18,994 bases of DNA from an uncultured Bacteroides sp. (GTDB taxonomy: Bacteria; Bacteroidota; Bacteroidia; Bacteroidales; Bacteroidaceae), in contig CAKUYM010000047.1 in NCBI GenBank assembly GCA_934716785.1, positions 1 through 18,994 of the forward strand, read 5' to 3'. The translations under genes and the position numbers were made by a program. Of this stretch, positions 7,354 through 15,682 are shown piece after piece (the stretch's first letter is position 1; each line of letters opens with the position of its first letter). The notes beneath the pieces were generated by a model. That model was not told the origin of the DNA and made no database searches. It was given only the letters and a program-made list of their open reading frames with translations.

Positions 7354-8265
7354 TTATAAGAATACGGGGTTATTCAACAGTTCTTTCCAGGGATATTCTA
7401 TCTCATCATCGCAAAGAATCACTGTCTTTTCCGGATTATCATTTATCAAAGCCCCATATTTTCCCAGCGTACCTTTACTTGTTATCTGATGTTTGCAAGA
7501 GGCTATCAGATACAAATCCATGTACCCTTTATCCGAGCCATTGATATCAACGACTTTCCACCCCTTCTCCACAACGGGAAGTTGAGGAATCAAATCACTT
7601 AAGACCCAATCCGGTTCGTCTGAGAAAAAGTAGAAAGAAGGAGACTGGTACTTCTTTTGAAAATAGGAGATGCTTCTTGCAAAATAATCGGCAGAAGCCG
7701 GTTTGCCGTAATCATACATCTCAACTTTCAAATCACCACGTCTTACGTGTACAGCAACAGAATACGGGCAATTATTGATTTCATTATATAATTGCATATT
7801 GGCACTGTCCAGCACATTCAAATCCAATGTGTAGATTGAACGGAATGCAGGCAGCCAAATATCAGCCGGTAAATGATAATATCCTCCCAGATACAAAGGC
7901 GCTTTCTTTTGGAGAAAAGAAAAATCATCTATCCTGCTTGTTGTATTATTGCCTATATTATAATATCTGTTCTGATAAAAAGAAACTATAAAATCAGAAG
8001 CGACCTTCAATTCCAAGTTAGGAAAAGCCTTCAGAAGATCAAAATTGCGAACAAACTTCCCATCCTTATCCATACCGTATTTACGATAAAAAGACAAATC
8101 GTAGGAAACTTGAAATCCTTTTGCTTTATACAACTGCCCAAGCAGGAACTGATGCATCTGCGAACAAATTCCACCATCTATAAGAACCACGACCTGCGGA
8201 GACTGGATTTTGTACTTCAACATCCTTTTGTAAAGGCTGGCCTTCCATCTTTTCAATATACTCAT
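7354..8265 (-). CDS. GT11-like glycosyltransferase (probable alpha-1,2-fucosyltransferase)
   Basis: The 303-residue protein has GGICSQMHQFLLGQLYKAKG at residues 31-50, the glycine/QM motif at the start of GT11 enzymes. It also has HVRRGD at 173-178, the GDP-fucose-binding motif, FYFFSDEPDWV near 211-221, and DLYLIASCKHQI at 250-261. GT11 enzymes transfer fucose from GDP-fucose, usually to the O2 of galactose. The final motif is unusual: where most members have NSTFSWWGAWL, this one reads TSKGTLGKYGALI. The donor or acceptor may therefore differ. It is the last gene of the leftward operon, 18 bases after a GT2 gene, so it may add a terminal cap to the glycan. No membrane segment is visible. 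Confidence 0.82.
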   Translation of the reverse strand: MSILKRWKASLYKRMLKYKIQSPQVVVLIDGGICSQMHQFLLGQLYKAKGFQVSYDLSFYRKYGMDKDGKFVRNFDLLKAFPNLELKVASDFIVSFYQNRYYNIGNNTTSRIDDFSFLQKKAPLYLGGYYHLPADIWLPAFRSIYTLDLNVLDSANMQLYNEINNCPYSVAVHVRRGDLKVEMYDYGKPASADYFARSISYFQKKYQSPSFYFFSDEPDWVLSDLIPQLPVVEKGWKVVDINGSDKGYMDLYLIASCKHQITSKGTLGKYGALINDNPEKTVILCDDEIEYPWKELLNNPVFL

Positions 8266-8283
8266 ATCTTAAACGATTTTATT

Positions 8284-9261
8284 TTATAGTTTATGCTTCC
8301 GAACATAACTTTTCGCCTTGTAGCATCCCAATAAGAAAGAAATTCTGAAATATGAGACGAGCTGCTTTTCCTTTCTCGACAACAAAGGCTGCAAGTCCGG
8401 GTATTTGTTCAGATCACCGATAAGTCTCTTCATATCAGATTTCATATACTCATATCTCCCCCAACGTATGCAATCGAACGTTGTTTGAATGTGCATACGG
8501 GCAAGTTCCTTGCCAAACTTCCCTTCCATCTTTCGACTGTCCAAATATTCTTCAATCCAATGCCTATAAAACCGATACTGCCTGTACTTGGAATCATCAA
8601 CCTGAAATGACATAGAGGTTATATATCGGTTGTAATTGAGAATCGGCTCGTGAATAGCTGCGACTTTCGAGGCATACAGAACCAACTGGGTCATTAATAC
8701 AGCGTCTTCTCCAAAAGAAATCTCCGGCAAAAATTGAATAGGATGATCCTGAAATAAAGAACGTTTTTGGAAGTTAGACCATACACTCCAATAAGCATGC
8801 TGTGTCAGTATCTCCCGGTAATAGTCTTCTCCCGACAACTCTTCGAATCGTAAATTCACAGATAACTGAGGTGCCTCCCCCTGATAGCAAAAGAAAAATG
8901 GAGCAACGACGATGTCCGCATCTGTCTTTTCCGCCCGACAGACCAAACGTTCTATCGCATCATCAATCAGCGTATCATCACTGTCCAAATGCTGGATATA
9001 CTTTCCCGTAGCTTTCTCAACGCCAGTTTTCCTTGCCAACGGAAGTCCTGCATTCTGCTTGTGGATACAACTAATACGACTATCTATTTGACGGTACTTT
9101 TCTATAATGGAAGAGCTGCTATCCGTACTACCATCATCCACAACCACTATCTCAAGATTCTTATATGTTTGATTAAGTACGCTATCCAAACAAGCACCTA
9201 TATACTCCTCCGTATTATACACAGGAATAATCACTGAAACCAAAGGGAATGTAGCATCCAT
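8284..9261 (-). CDS. GT2 family glycosyltransferase
   Basis: The 325-residue protein (ATG at 9261; an in-frame GTG lies two codons upstream at 9267) has the classic family 2 GT-A domain. It starts with VSVIIPVYNTEEYI, then VVDDGSTDSS at 41-49 for nucleotide binding, NAGLPLARKTG near 70-80, and HLDSDD with the metal-binding DSDD at 93-96. A later SFGEDAVLM segment supplies the catalytic-type ED pair. The C-terminal part is basic and ends near a hydrophobic patch, consistent with peripheral membrane attachment. The sugar transferred cannot be told from sequence. It is the penultimate gene of the operon, 15 bases after the preceding GT2 gene. Confidence 0.9.
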   Translation of the reverse strand: MDATFPLVSVIIPVYNTEEYIGACLDSVLNQTYKNLEIVVVDDGSTDSSSSIIEKYRQIDSRISCIHKQNAGLPLARKTGVEKATGKYIQHLDSDDTLIDDAIERLVCRAEKTDADIVVAPFFFCYQGEAPQLSVNLRFEELSGEDYYREILTQHAYWSVWSNFQKRSLFQDHPIQFLPEISFGEDAVLMTQLVLYASKVAAIHEPILNYNRYITSMSFQVDDSKYRQYRFYRHWIEEYLDSRKMEGKFGKELARMHIQTTFDCIRWGRYEYMKSDMKRLIGDLNKYPDLQPLLSRKEKQLVSYFRISFLLGCYKAKSYVRKHKL

Positions 9262-9276
9262 ATTCACTATCTATTT

Positions 9277-10143
9277 TCACTGTTTACGACCCAAAAGCAT
9301 TCTGAACAAGCGACGGTACCATTTATTTTTGTACTTGGCAAGTCGCTTTTTGTAGTTTTCCAACTCCGTTTTACAAATCTCCAACTCCCGCAAGGTTTCC
9401 TGTACCGCCCCATAGTGACTCACATATTTTTCTCTATGCTTCATATAAATATAGTCTTCCCACTTCTGTTTACACGAAGCCACATTGGAAATAGAGGTCA
9501 GCATTGACGTAGGTTTCGTCCGGTAATGAAATAAAGGACGAGGAATCTGATATACACGACTATCATCATCCAGGAAACGAATTAGGAATTCCCAATCCTC
9601 ATACCCATAAAGCATCTGTTCATCATATCCTCCGGCCGATAAAGCGTCTTTTCTACGAAATACAGCAGAGCAAAAAATAGAATTATCCCGCAAAAGACTT
9701 TTATAGTCTTTATAATAGACATTCCAAGGTCCTGTTCTATATCCAAACAAGATGCCCCAACAATATACCAATTTTGTTTGAGGCGCTTCTTCAAAAACAC
9801 GGATCGCTTCTTCCAAATAATCAGGAGCAATAATATCATCCGAATCCAGTGGCAAGACGAATTCACCCTCCGCAACTTTCAACCCGAAGTTGCGAGCTGA
9901 CGCAAGACCTCCATTCTCTTTAAAGACATATTTAAAACGAGAGTCTTTATTTACATATTCCTGCGCTACCTTCTTTGTGTTGTCAGGAGAGCCGTCATCA
10001 ACAATGATACACTCCCACAACGTATAAGTTTGCGATAAAACAGAGTCTAAGGTCTCCGGCAAATAAACGGCCTGTTTATAGCATGGCACAATGATTGACA
10101 CTTTTCTTTCTGTCATTTCCATATCCATTCGTATTATAGGCAT
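9277..10143 (-). CDS. GT2 family glycosyltransferase with a basic C-terminal helix
   Basis: The 288-residue protein shows KVSIIVPCYKQAVYLPETL, VDDGSPDNT at 48-56, NGGLASARNFG near 77-87, PLDSDD (DSDD at 100-103), and GYEDWEFL with the ED pair at 182-183. These are all hallmarks of GT2 enzymes. The last 50 residues (LRELEICKTELENYKKRLAKY...) look like a coiled coil followed by a basic tail, which may mediate dimerisation or membrane contact. Its ATG overlaps the TAA of the upstream gene as TAATG, implying translational coupling. Internal ATGs at codons 6, 8 and 10 are possible starts too. It probably adds one sugar to the growing glycan on the cytoplasmic side. Confidence 0.88.
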   Translation of the reverse strand: MPIIRMDMEMTERKVSIIVPCYKQAVYLPETLDSVLSQTYTLWECIIVDDGSPDNTKKVAQEYVNKDSRFKYVFKENGGLASARNFGLKVAEGEFVLPLDSDDIIAPDYLEEAIRVFEEAPQTKLVYCWGILFGYRTGPWNVYYKDYKSLLRDNSIFCSAVFRRKDALSAGGYDEQMLYGYEDWEFLIRFLDDDSRVYQIPRPLFHYRTKPTSMLTSISNVASCKQKWEDYIYMKHREKYVSHYGAVQETLRELEICKTELENYKKRLAKYKNKWYRRLFRMLLGRKQ

Positions 10144-11018
10144 TAGCTAACTAAAAATTTGAAAGTCATCTTTATGCAATGGCAGAAATGCTTCCAAGAG
10201 TAAGGACGATGCCAAAAATCTTTCAGAACAGCTGCCTTATATGAAGAGTCGAATTCCAACGCTTTCTTTAAAAATTCATAAGAGAGGCTTTCTTCACGTT
10301 TTTCTTGTGCTTTCGGGGTAGGCAACCACCCATCAACAGCCATTGGCAATATTTTACACCACTTATTTTTATATAAGCAAACCGTATTATCAATCCATCG
10401 TGAATCAAATGTTCCCGCTGAGAAATGCTCTATTAATACTTGGCTTGAGCAACAGATATAATTTTTATAGATTCCGCTCTTTACTATCTGCAAAGAAAAA
10501 TCTATATCATATCCATGGAAGCCTGTCAGCAACACCTCATCAAATGGGAACTTTTCCCAAACGTCTTTCCTCACAAACATTCCCAAGCCATCTACAGTGA
10601 CGACTTCGGCAAATGGTGATTGCAAATATACATTACATACATCAAACCTTGACAACTCCCCTTGGCGCTGATAGAGGTGGCAGCAAACCCACTCATAATG
10701 TTGATTCCAACCGGAATAACAATTCAGCATAACTTTCCCACCCACAAAACCAATCACTCCACAATCAGGTTCATGCAACTTCCGCTCAACATACTCTCCC
10801 CAACCGCAAGAATGAAACATCACATCTTCATGCACAAAGAAAAGATAAGGATATTTTGCCTGCTCGGCAGCATAATTATATGCCTTTGCTATTGGCCATT
10901 TTCTCTCCCGGTTATCAACAGCTATAATCTCATATTCCGCGTGGATGGTTTGTTGAATATTTGTTTTCAAAGCCTGCAACCGTTCCGGAGAAATAGAACA
11001 TATTATTATTGAAAGCAT
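10143..11018 (-). CDS. GT2-like glycosyltransferase, PF13712 (Glyco_tranf_2_5) type
   Basis: The 291-residue protein begins MLSIIICSISPERL. It has YLFFVHEDVMF with HEDV at 63-66 (the equivalent of the metal-binding DxD), VDGLGMFVRKDVW near 142-154, and GFHGYDIDFSLQ at 167-177. This order matches the Glyco_tranf_2_5 group known from streptococcal and Bacteroides surface glycan loci, in which H(E/D)DV replaces the usual DSDD. No membrane helices are seen. The gene follows GT8 after 55 bases, the widest gap in the operon, and overlaps the next gene by one base. The donor and acceptor are unknown. Confidence 0.78.
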   Translation of the reverse strand: MLSIIICSISPERLQALKTNIQQTIHAEYEIIAVDNRERKWPIAKAYNYAAEQAKYPYLFFVHEDVMFHSCGWGEYVERKLHEPDCGVIGFVGGKVMLNCYSGWNQHYEWVCCHLYQRQGELSRFDVCNVYLQSPFAEVVTVDGLGMFVRKDVWEKFPFDEVLLTGFHGYDIDFSLQIVKSGIYKNYICCSSQVLIEHFSAGTFDSRWIDNTVCLYKNKWCKILPMAVDGWLPTPKAQEKREESLSYEFLKKALEFDSSYKAAVLKDFWHRPYSWKHFCHCIKMTFKFLVS

Positions 11019-11073
11019 AAGCGATGTGTATTACAATTTTAAGTAAATAAACAGTAGATTACAGGATTCCGAG

Positions 11074-11997
11074 TCACAATCTATAAAAATGATGTCCCTT
11101 TATACCCAATGTCAACAATAAGCAGAAAAGATATTTATCTTTCAAGCTAATGATATTCTGTAACAAAGACTGGCACTTTACGTTCTTACTCCATTTTACC
11201 TTCTTCAAGTAGAAGAAATAGTCATAGCGGTATGGATGCAAGCAAGATGTCTCCCAAGGTTTAGGTTTCCAGGTGTAATGGATAATTGACGGATTACATA
11301 AGATTCGACGTGCACCCTTCGTTGTCCAAAAGCGTTTTATAAAAGAATAGTGATAGAAAGCCTCCTCTACGTTCCATTCAAAAGAAAGGTGCAGACATTT
11401 GTCATGCAGCAGTGCATTCAAGACATCCTGATCATGAGCCACCAACCGGGTGAAGTTTTTTTCTATGTAGTCAAAGAAAACGGCTGTCAGATTATGTTCT
11501 CTCCACCATTTCAGATTGACTAACAATACCCCGGCATTGAAATATCCATAACAGCTATCATACTGAAGTCTTTCATAGACATCCGGCACAGAACATCCCA
11601 TCTCTTCAACAGCAGCCAATGCATAATTCGACATAGGAGTTTTCCATAGCTTTTCTATGGAATGATTGATTATTATGTCGCAGTCAAGATACAATATCCG
11701 GTCAAGTGACTTCGGAAGGATATCAGCCATTAACAGCCGATAATATGTTGCAATGGTCAGATGATCCGTCGCTTTTATCGGGCATGACTTCAATGCTTCT
11801 GAGTCTATCAGATAGTAGAAGAAACGACCGTTGTAAGAAAAGACCAACTCTTCAATCAGTTTCCGGTTTTCCGACGTCAAGCCTTCTGTCAGCAAATGTA
11901 TTGCGTGACTTCCACTTCGGTTGTTCTCAAACAACGAAGTGAGCATTACGGCACAGTGCTGAACATAATTATTGTCTATGGAACAAACTACATCCAT
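11074..11997 (-). CDS. GT8 family glycosyltransferase (LgtC-like)
   Basis: The 307-residue protein shows the full GT8 plan. MDVVCSIDNNYVQHCAVMLTSL at the start is the nucleotide-binding strand. TIATYYRLLMADILP is near 81-95 and LDRILYLDCDIII carries the DxD DCD at 105-107. GYFNAGVLLVNLKWWRE is at 151-166, followed by HDQDVLNAL near 188-196 and PSIIHYTWKPKPWE at 236-249. GT8 bacterial enzymes are retaining galactosyl- or glucosyltransferases that often build lipopolysaccharide cores (LgtC, WaaI/WaaJ). A retaining galactose or glucose transfer on a lipid- or protein-linked oligosaccharide is inferred. A cysteine- and aromatic-rich C-terminal tail suggests membrane association. The gene is 2 bases after GT32. 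Confidence 0.9.
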   Translation of the reverse strand: MDVVCSIDNNYVQHCAVMLTSLFENNRSGSHAIHLLTEGLTSENRKLIEELVFSYNGRFFYYLIDSEALKSCPIKATDHLTIATYYRLLMADILPKSLDRILYLDCDIIINHSIEKLWKTPMSNYALAAVEEMGCSVPDVYERLQYDSCYGYFNAGVLLVNLKWWREHNLTAVFFDYIEKNFTRLVAHDQDVLNALLHDKCLHLSFEWNVEEAFYHYSFIKRFWTTKGARRILCNPSIIHYTWKPKPWETSCLHPYRYDYFFYLKKVKWSKNVKCQSLLQNIISLKDKYLFCLLLTLGIKGHHFYRL

Positions 11998-11999
11998 TC

Positions 12000-12725
12000 T
12001 TATATTTTATATTTCTTCATGAATAAGCCAAGAAAACGATACCACCAAAGGGTCAGCTTGTCTCCCAAAGTTCTCTTTTTCAGCCAAGAGCCTGAGTAAT
12101 GATGGATGGTATAACTATTGGGAGAAACGATCAATTCCTTCGTATCCCACTTCTTCGGACTAAAGAAAGTCACATCGAATACGGAAATGACATCCGGACT
12201 ATAGTCAAAGTCCTGAATGGAGCTGATTTCCTTTAACCGGTAATCTTTATTAATGCATTCCAATATGATGGAAGGAATAGGACGCATATCAAATTTATTA
12301 TTACCCAATATGAAACGACGACCCTCATAGTAATCCAACAGACTCTTAACTAAAGGATTGCCTTTCTCAAAACCGATAATTGCAGACTCAATCCCATACT
12401 CGGACTGCTCTCTCCCAATGAAATAAGGCAAGTGCATCAACGGGTTAAATGATTTCAGAACTTCAACATCACAATCCAAATATATACCGCCATAATGAAA
12501 CAATGCATAACAGCGTATATAATCTGCCGCAAAAGCATACTTTTTAGAGTAAATAGCATCACGCACCCACTGGGAAGACTCTATATCAAACGAAGAAAGA
12601 TCCCATAACCTTAATTCGTAGTCGGGAAGAACTTTCTTCCATGTATCAACACAAGCCTGCATCTCATCCGGAAGAGGAGAATTGTCCAAACTTAACCAAC
12701 AATAATGAATAATCTTAGGTATCAT
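12000..12725 (-). CDS. GT32-like glycosyltransferase (DXD sugar-binding, PF04488)
   Basis: The 241-residue protein starts IPKIIHYCWLS and has AADYIRCYALFHYGGIYLDCDVEVL with DCD at 84-86, the signature of the PF04488/GT32 group (OCH1-like and capsular polysaccharide enzymes). An ending IHHYSGSW motif is also typical. The length is normal for the short bacterial form. Members are retaining transferases that use mannose, galactose or related donors; the sugar here is unknown. It lies 24 bases after a GT2 gene and 2 bases before GT8, well inside the operon. No signal peptide is seen. Confidence 0.88.
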   Translation of the reverse strand: MIPKIIHYCWLSLDNSPLPDEMQACVDTWKKVLPDYELRLWDLSSFDIESSQWVRDAIYSKKYAFAADYIRCYALFHYGGIYLDCDVEVLKSFNPLMHLPYFIGREQSEYGIESAIIGFEKGNPLVKSLLDYYEGRRFILGNNKFDMRPIPSIILECINKDYRLKEISSIQDFDYSPDVISVFDVTFFSPKKWDTKELIVSPNSYTIHHYSGSWLKKRTLGDKLTLWWYRFLGLFMKKYKI

Positions 12726-12749
12726 ACGTGTATCTATTACAATTAGGGC

Positions 12750-13727
12750 TTAACGCCTTGATGAATAATTCATATAGCAGAAAACATCCCCCAAATAGGT
12801 AGTCTTAAGCAAACGCAATTGGTTCTTGAAACTTATCGTTCCCGCCTTCTCGTGATAATATGTCTTTAACTTCCGCCTCATATCCTCGATTTCATTCTTG
12901 AAATCCTTTAACGAAGAGAGTGAGCAGACCACTTGCTTGAAATGGAAATAACATTGATAGACGGTTCTATTTACAAATTGTTTTCTATCATCACCGGACA
13001 GAATTCCTGTACGGCAAACGTATTCCCAACGATAATAATCGGCAAGGAAATAATGGTATCCGCGCACCGGATTAAAGTCATGGCAAATGCTGTCATCTCT
13101 CTGCCAATAATAATAAAAAGCATCGGGAATACATACAATCCTATCACACTGTTCAAACCATTTCAACATTGTGAAATGATCTTCATAATAATATCCTTCA
13201 GGGAAAAGAACTTTATCAAAGAGTTTCCGCCGATAAAGCTTATCCCAAGAAGCATTGCTGAGCTCTTCCTTCAATATGCCTTTCACCGCATCCATCCCCG
13301 AATAAACACGAAGACTCGATATGGCATTTGCCGGAACTATCTTTTTCCCGTTTTCATGGTCCAAGACATAAGTACACATCGAAATATCCGCATCATACTT
13401 CTTCAAGTTATCCATCAGAACCTCGTACATTTTAGGCTTGACATAATCATCACTGTCAACAAAAGCAATGTATGGGCTCGTAGCGATTTTAGTGCCCTCA
13501 TTCCGGGCTGTCGACAGATCTGCAATATCCAGATGCAAAACCTTGACACGGGAATCTTGTTGTGCATATTCATCACAAATCACAGCCGAACCGTCCGTTG
13601 ACAAATTCTCCACCAAGATAATCTCAAGTTCTTTATAAGTCTGATTCAACACCGAATCTACACACCTCTTCAGATATGCTTCCGTATTATGAACCGGGAT
13701 TATTACACTTATGCGTTCTTCTACCAT
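12750..13727 (-). CDS. GT2 family glycosyltransferase with altered nucleotide-binding motif
   Basis: The ATG at 13727 gives 325 residues (MVEERISVIIPVHNTEAYL) and is preferred over the TTG at 13736; it leaves 9 bases after the upstream gene. GT2 features include DSVLNQTYKELEIILVE, STARNEG near 72-78, AFVDSDDYV with DSDD at 91-94, and YYEDHFTMLKWF with the ED pair. The usual VDDGSTDGS is replaced by VENLSTDGS at 39-47, so the Asp that normally contacts the nucleotide is Glu and the Asp-Gly pair is lost. The rest of the domain is well conserved, so the enzyme is probably still active, perhaps with a different donor. A long helical, basic C-terminal half follows. Confidence 0.87.
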   Translation of the reverse strand: MVEERISVIIPVHNTEAYLKRCVDSVLNQTYKELEIILVENLSTDGSAVICDEYAQQDSRVKVLHLDIADLSTARNEGTKIATSPYIAFVDSDDYVKPKMYEVLMDNLKKYDADISMCTYVLDHENGKKIVPANAISSLRVYSGMDAVKGILKEELSNASWDKLYRRKLFDKVLFPEGYYYEDHFTMLKWFEQCDRIVCIPDAFYYYWQRDDSICHDFNPVRGYHYFLADYYRWEYVCRTGILSGDDRKQFVNRTVYQCYFHFKQVVCSLSSLKDFKNEIEDMRRKLKTYYHEKAGTISFKNQLRLLKTTYLGDVFCYMNYSSRR

Positions 13728-13736
13728 TACCAACAA

Positions 13737-15671
13737 TTATTCTATAGTCATTTTATCTCCATTCATCCGCTCCATATACTGCTGTATCATGGCTTTCAGC
13801 TCATTCTCCATAGATTCCTGCTCAGGGACCTGACCGACAAGATTTTCTTTCAAGAAGATATCCGTCTTGAAACGATAAACCGCTTTTGTCTTCTCTCCGT
13901 CAAACTGCAATAAATAATCACCTTTCAAGAATTGATAAGTACCATTTGTATAGTTTACCGCATAAGTCTCTTCTGCCGGAGTATGTATCAAGTCACAACC
14001 GAATGAAACAAATGGCCGGTCATACCCCAAGTAGCCTAATACTGTCGGCATGATGTCTATCTGTTGTGCTATCACATCCGAACGATATCCCTGCAAGTCT
14101 CCATTCGGAGTGTAGAATATGATTGGGACAGAGAATAAACCTATCTCCGTCTGATATTCCGGATGTTCCGTTGCATTCGTATGATCGGCGGTCAGGACAA
14201 ATAGCGTATTGTTGAACCAGGGTTCTTTGGATGCTTTCTCGAAAAAACGCTCCAAGGCATGATCCGAATAACGGATACATTTATGGATAGGAAGCGTACC
14301 TTCTTGATAAACGCCCTTATAACGTTCAGGGATATTAAAAGGATGATGGGAAGTGGCTGTGAATATACCTACAGAGAAAGGTTCCGGAAAACCGGAGATT
14401 TTGTCTGCATAGAATTGAAGGAACTCTTCATCCCATATAGCCCAGTTGCCGTCAAAATCGGCGTCATTATTATACTCCTCCCGACCGAAATAATCGGAAT
14501 AGCCCACAGAACGGGCATAAGCCTGAAATCCCATTGAGCCATCACGGGCGCCATGGAAGAAAGCCGTATAATATCCTTTTTTCTTTAACTCACCGCCAAC
14601 ACTCGACAACTTATTTAAAGAAGCCGGAGTAAGAAAGAATGGTTCAACAAACATTGGAATGCCGGAAAGGACGGAAGGCATTCCGTCGATACTGGCCCGT
14701 CCGTTGGCGTATGAATATTCGAAAACAAGGCTCTTGGAAACTAAAGAATCAAGGAAAGGGGTATATCCTTTGTACTTTCCATCCTCCAATGTCTTGTTGA
14801 AAGCACCGAAATATTCTTTCCCGAAGCTCTCTAAGATGAAGACTACGACATTCTTCGGCTGGAAACGGACGCTGTCTGCCGGTTGGGATACCGGGGTAAA
14901 AGCTGCTTCCATTTTCTCCGGATTATCATAGTATCGAGGCACTATAAAAGGCTTCTTTCCCAAAGTACGGTAGATGGAGAAAGGAGTATTCAGGACAATT
15001 GCCGTTTCGGCAGGGCGGTTGACATATTGATTGGCATTACTGATTGCCACAGGACGTACGTCGCCACCAATGCCGCCACGCATCCCGAATACGCAAAACG
15101 GGATACATACCAATAGCCAAACCGTGGATGAGACATAGTACACAAGTAAGTTGCCACGGGGATTTGCATCCGGCTTACGATATAGTTTTATCAAAGCATA
15201 GCAGAAAGCTATCGCCAACAACACCAAATACCAATGATGCAACAACTCTATGCCTACAATCTTCATGAGGTTGTCCTCATTGGAGAACTGGCTGAAAACG
15301 GAAGAAGTGGTGCGCTTGTTGGTATATTGGAAATAGACCGTATCCATCAGGTTCATTACAATGCAAAGCATATTGGTCACCACAAACAGCCACTTGACAA
15401 CCGTATGATAAGTCTTGTTCTCCTTATAATGAAACGGGAAGAGCATCAGAACTATATACAAAGCATTGGTATAGATAATGGCCGAAGTATCAAACACCAA
15501 CCCACCGGCATACATCTCCCAAAAGTGCTGCCATGTCAAATCCGTAAAATAAGAATGATTGACCCACAAGAATATAAGCCGGCATAATGTGAAACTTATA
15601 TATACCAGCAGCAGGTTGAAGCATACGGCTGCCGGGATTGAAAACACTGATCTTATTTTTCTTATATCCAT
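13737..15671 (-). CDS. LtaS/OpgB-like membrane transferase, alkaline phosphatase (sulfatase) superfamily
   Basis: The 644-residue protein (ATG at 15671; a TTG eight codons earlier is less likely) has five predicted membrane segments, near 12-36, 53-78, 92-114, 144-163 and 176-196. A large extracytoplasmic domain follows, the layout of lipoteichoic acid synthase LtaS. Catalytic landmarks are VVVFILESF (Glu281, metal ligand), NGRASIDGMP with Ser327 at the nucleophile position (Thr in LtaS), FFHGARD (His373), TSHHPF (His442-His443) and LTADHT (Asp496-His497). LtaS and OpgB transfer phosphoglycerol from phosphatidylglycerol; related enzymes transfer phosphoethanolamine. Its place inside a glycosyltransferase operon suggests decoration of the finished glycan in the periplasm, but it could also serve a separate envelope polymer. 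It lies 11 bases after GT87 and 9 bases before GT2. Confidence 0.87.
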   Translation of the reverse strand: MDIRKIRSVFSIPAAVCFNLLLVYISFTLCRLIFLWVNHSYFTDLTWQHFWEMYAGGLVFDTSAIIYTNALYIVLMLFPFHYKENKTYHTVVKWLFVVTNMLCIVMNLMDTVYFQYTNKRTTSSVFSQFSNEDNLMKIVGIELLHHWYLVLLAIAFCYALIKLYRKPDANPRGNLLVYYVSSTVWLLVCIPFCVFGMRGGIGGDVRPVAISNANQYVNRPAETAIVLNTPFSIYRTLGKKPFIVPRYYDNPEKMEAAFTPVSQPADSVRFQPKNVVVFILESFGKEYFGAFNKTLEDGKYKGYTPFLDSLVSKSLVFEYSYANGRASIDGMPSVLSGIPMFVEPFFLTPASLNKLSSVGGELKKKGYYTAFFHGARDGSMGFQAYARSVGYSDYFGREEYNNDADFDGNWAIWDEEFLQFYADKISGFPEPFSVGIFTATSHHPFNIPERYKGVYQEGTLPIHKCIRYSDHALERFFEKASKEPWFNNTLFVLTADHTNATEHPEYQTEIGLFSVPIIFYTPNGDLQGYRSDVIAQQIDIMPTVLGYLGYDRPFVSFGCDLIHTPAEETYAVNYTNGTYQFLKGDYLLQFDGEKTKAVYRFKTDIFLKENLVGQVPEQESMENELKAMIQQYMERMNGDKMTIE

Positions 15672-15682
15672 TTCTTGTTTAT

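Noticed and set aside
12933..13601. A 222-codon open frame on the + strand
   Set aside because: It is antisense to the GT2 gene at 12750-13727, which has clear family motifs; its own translation shows no recognisable domain.
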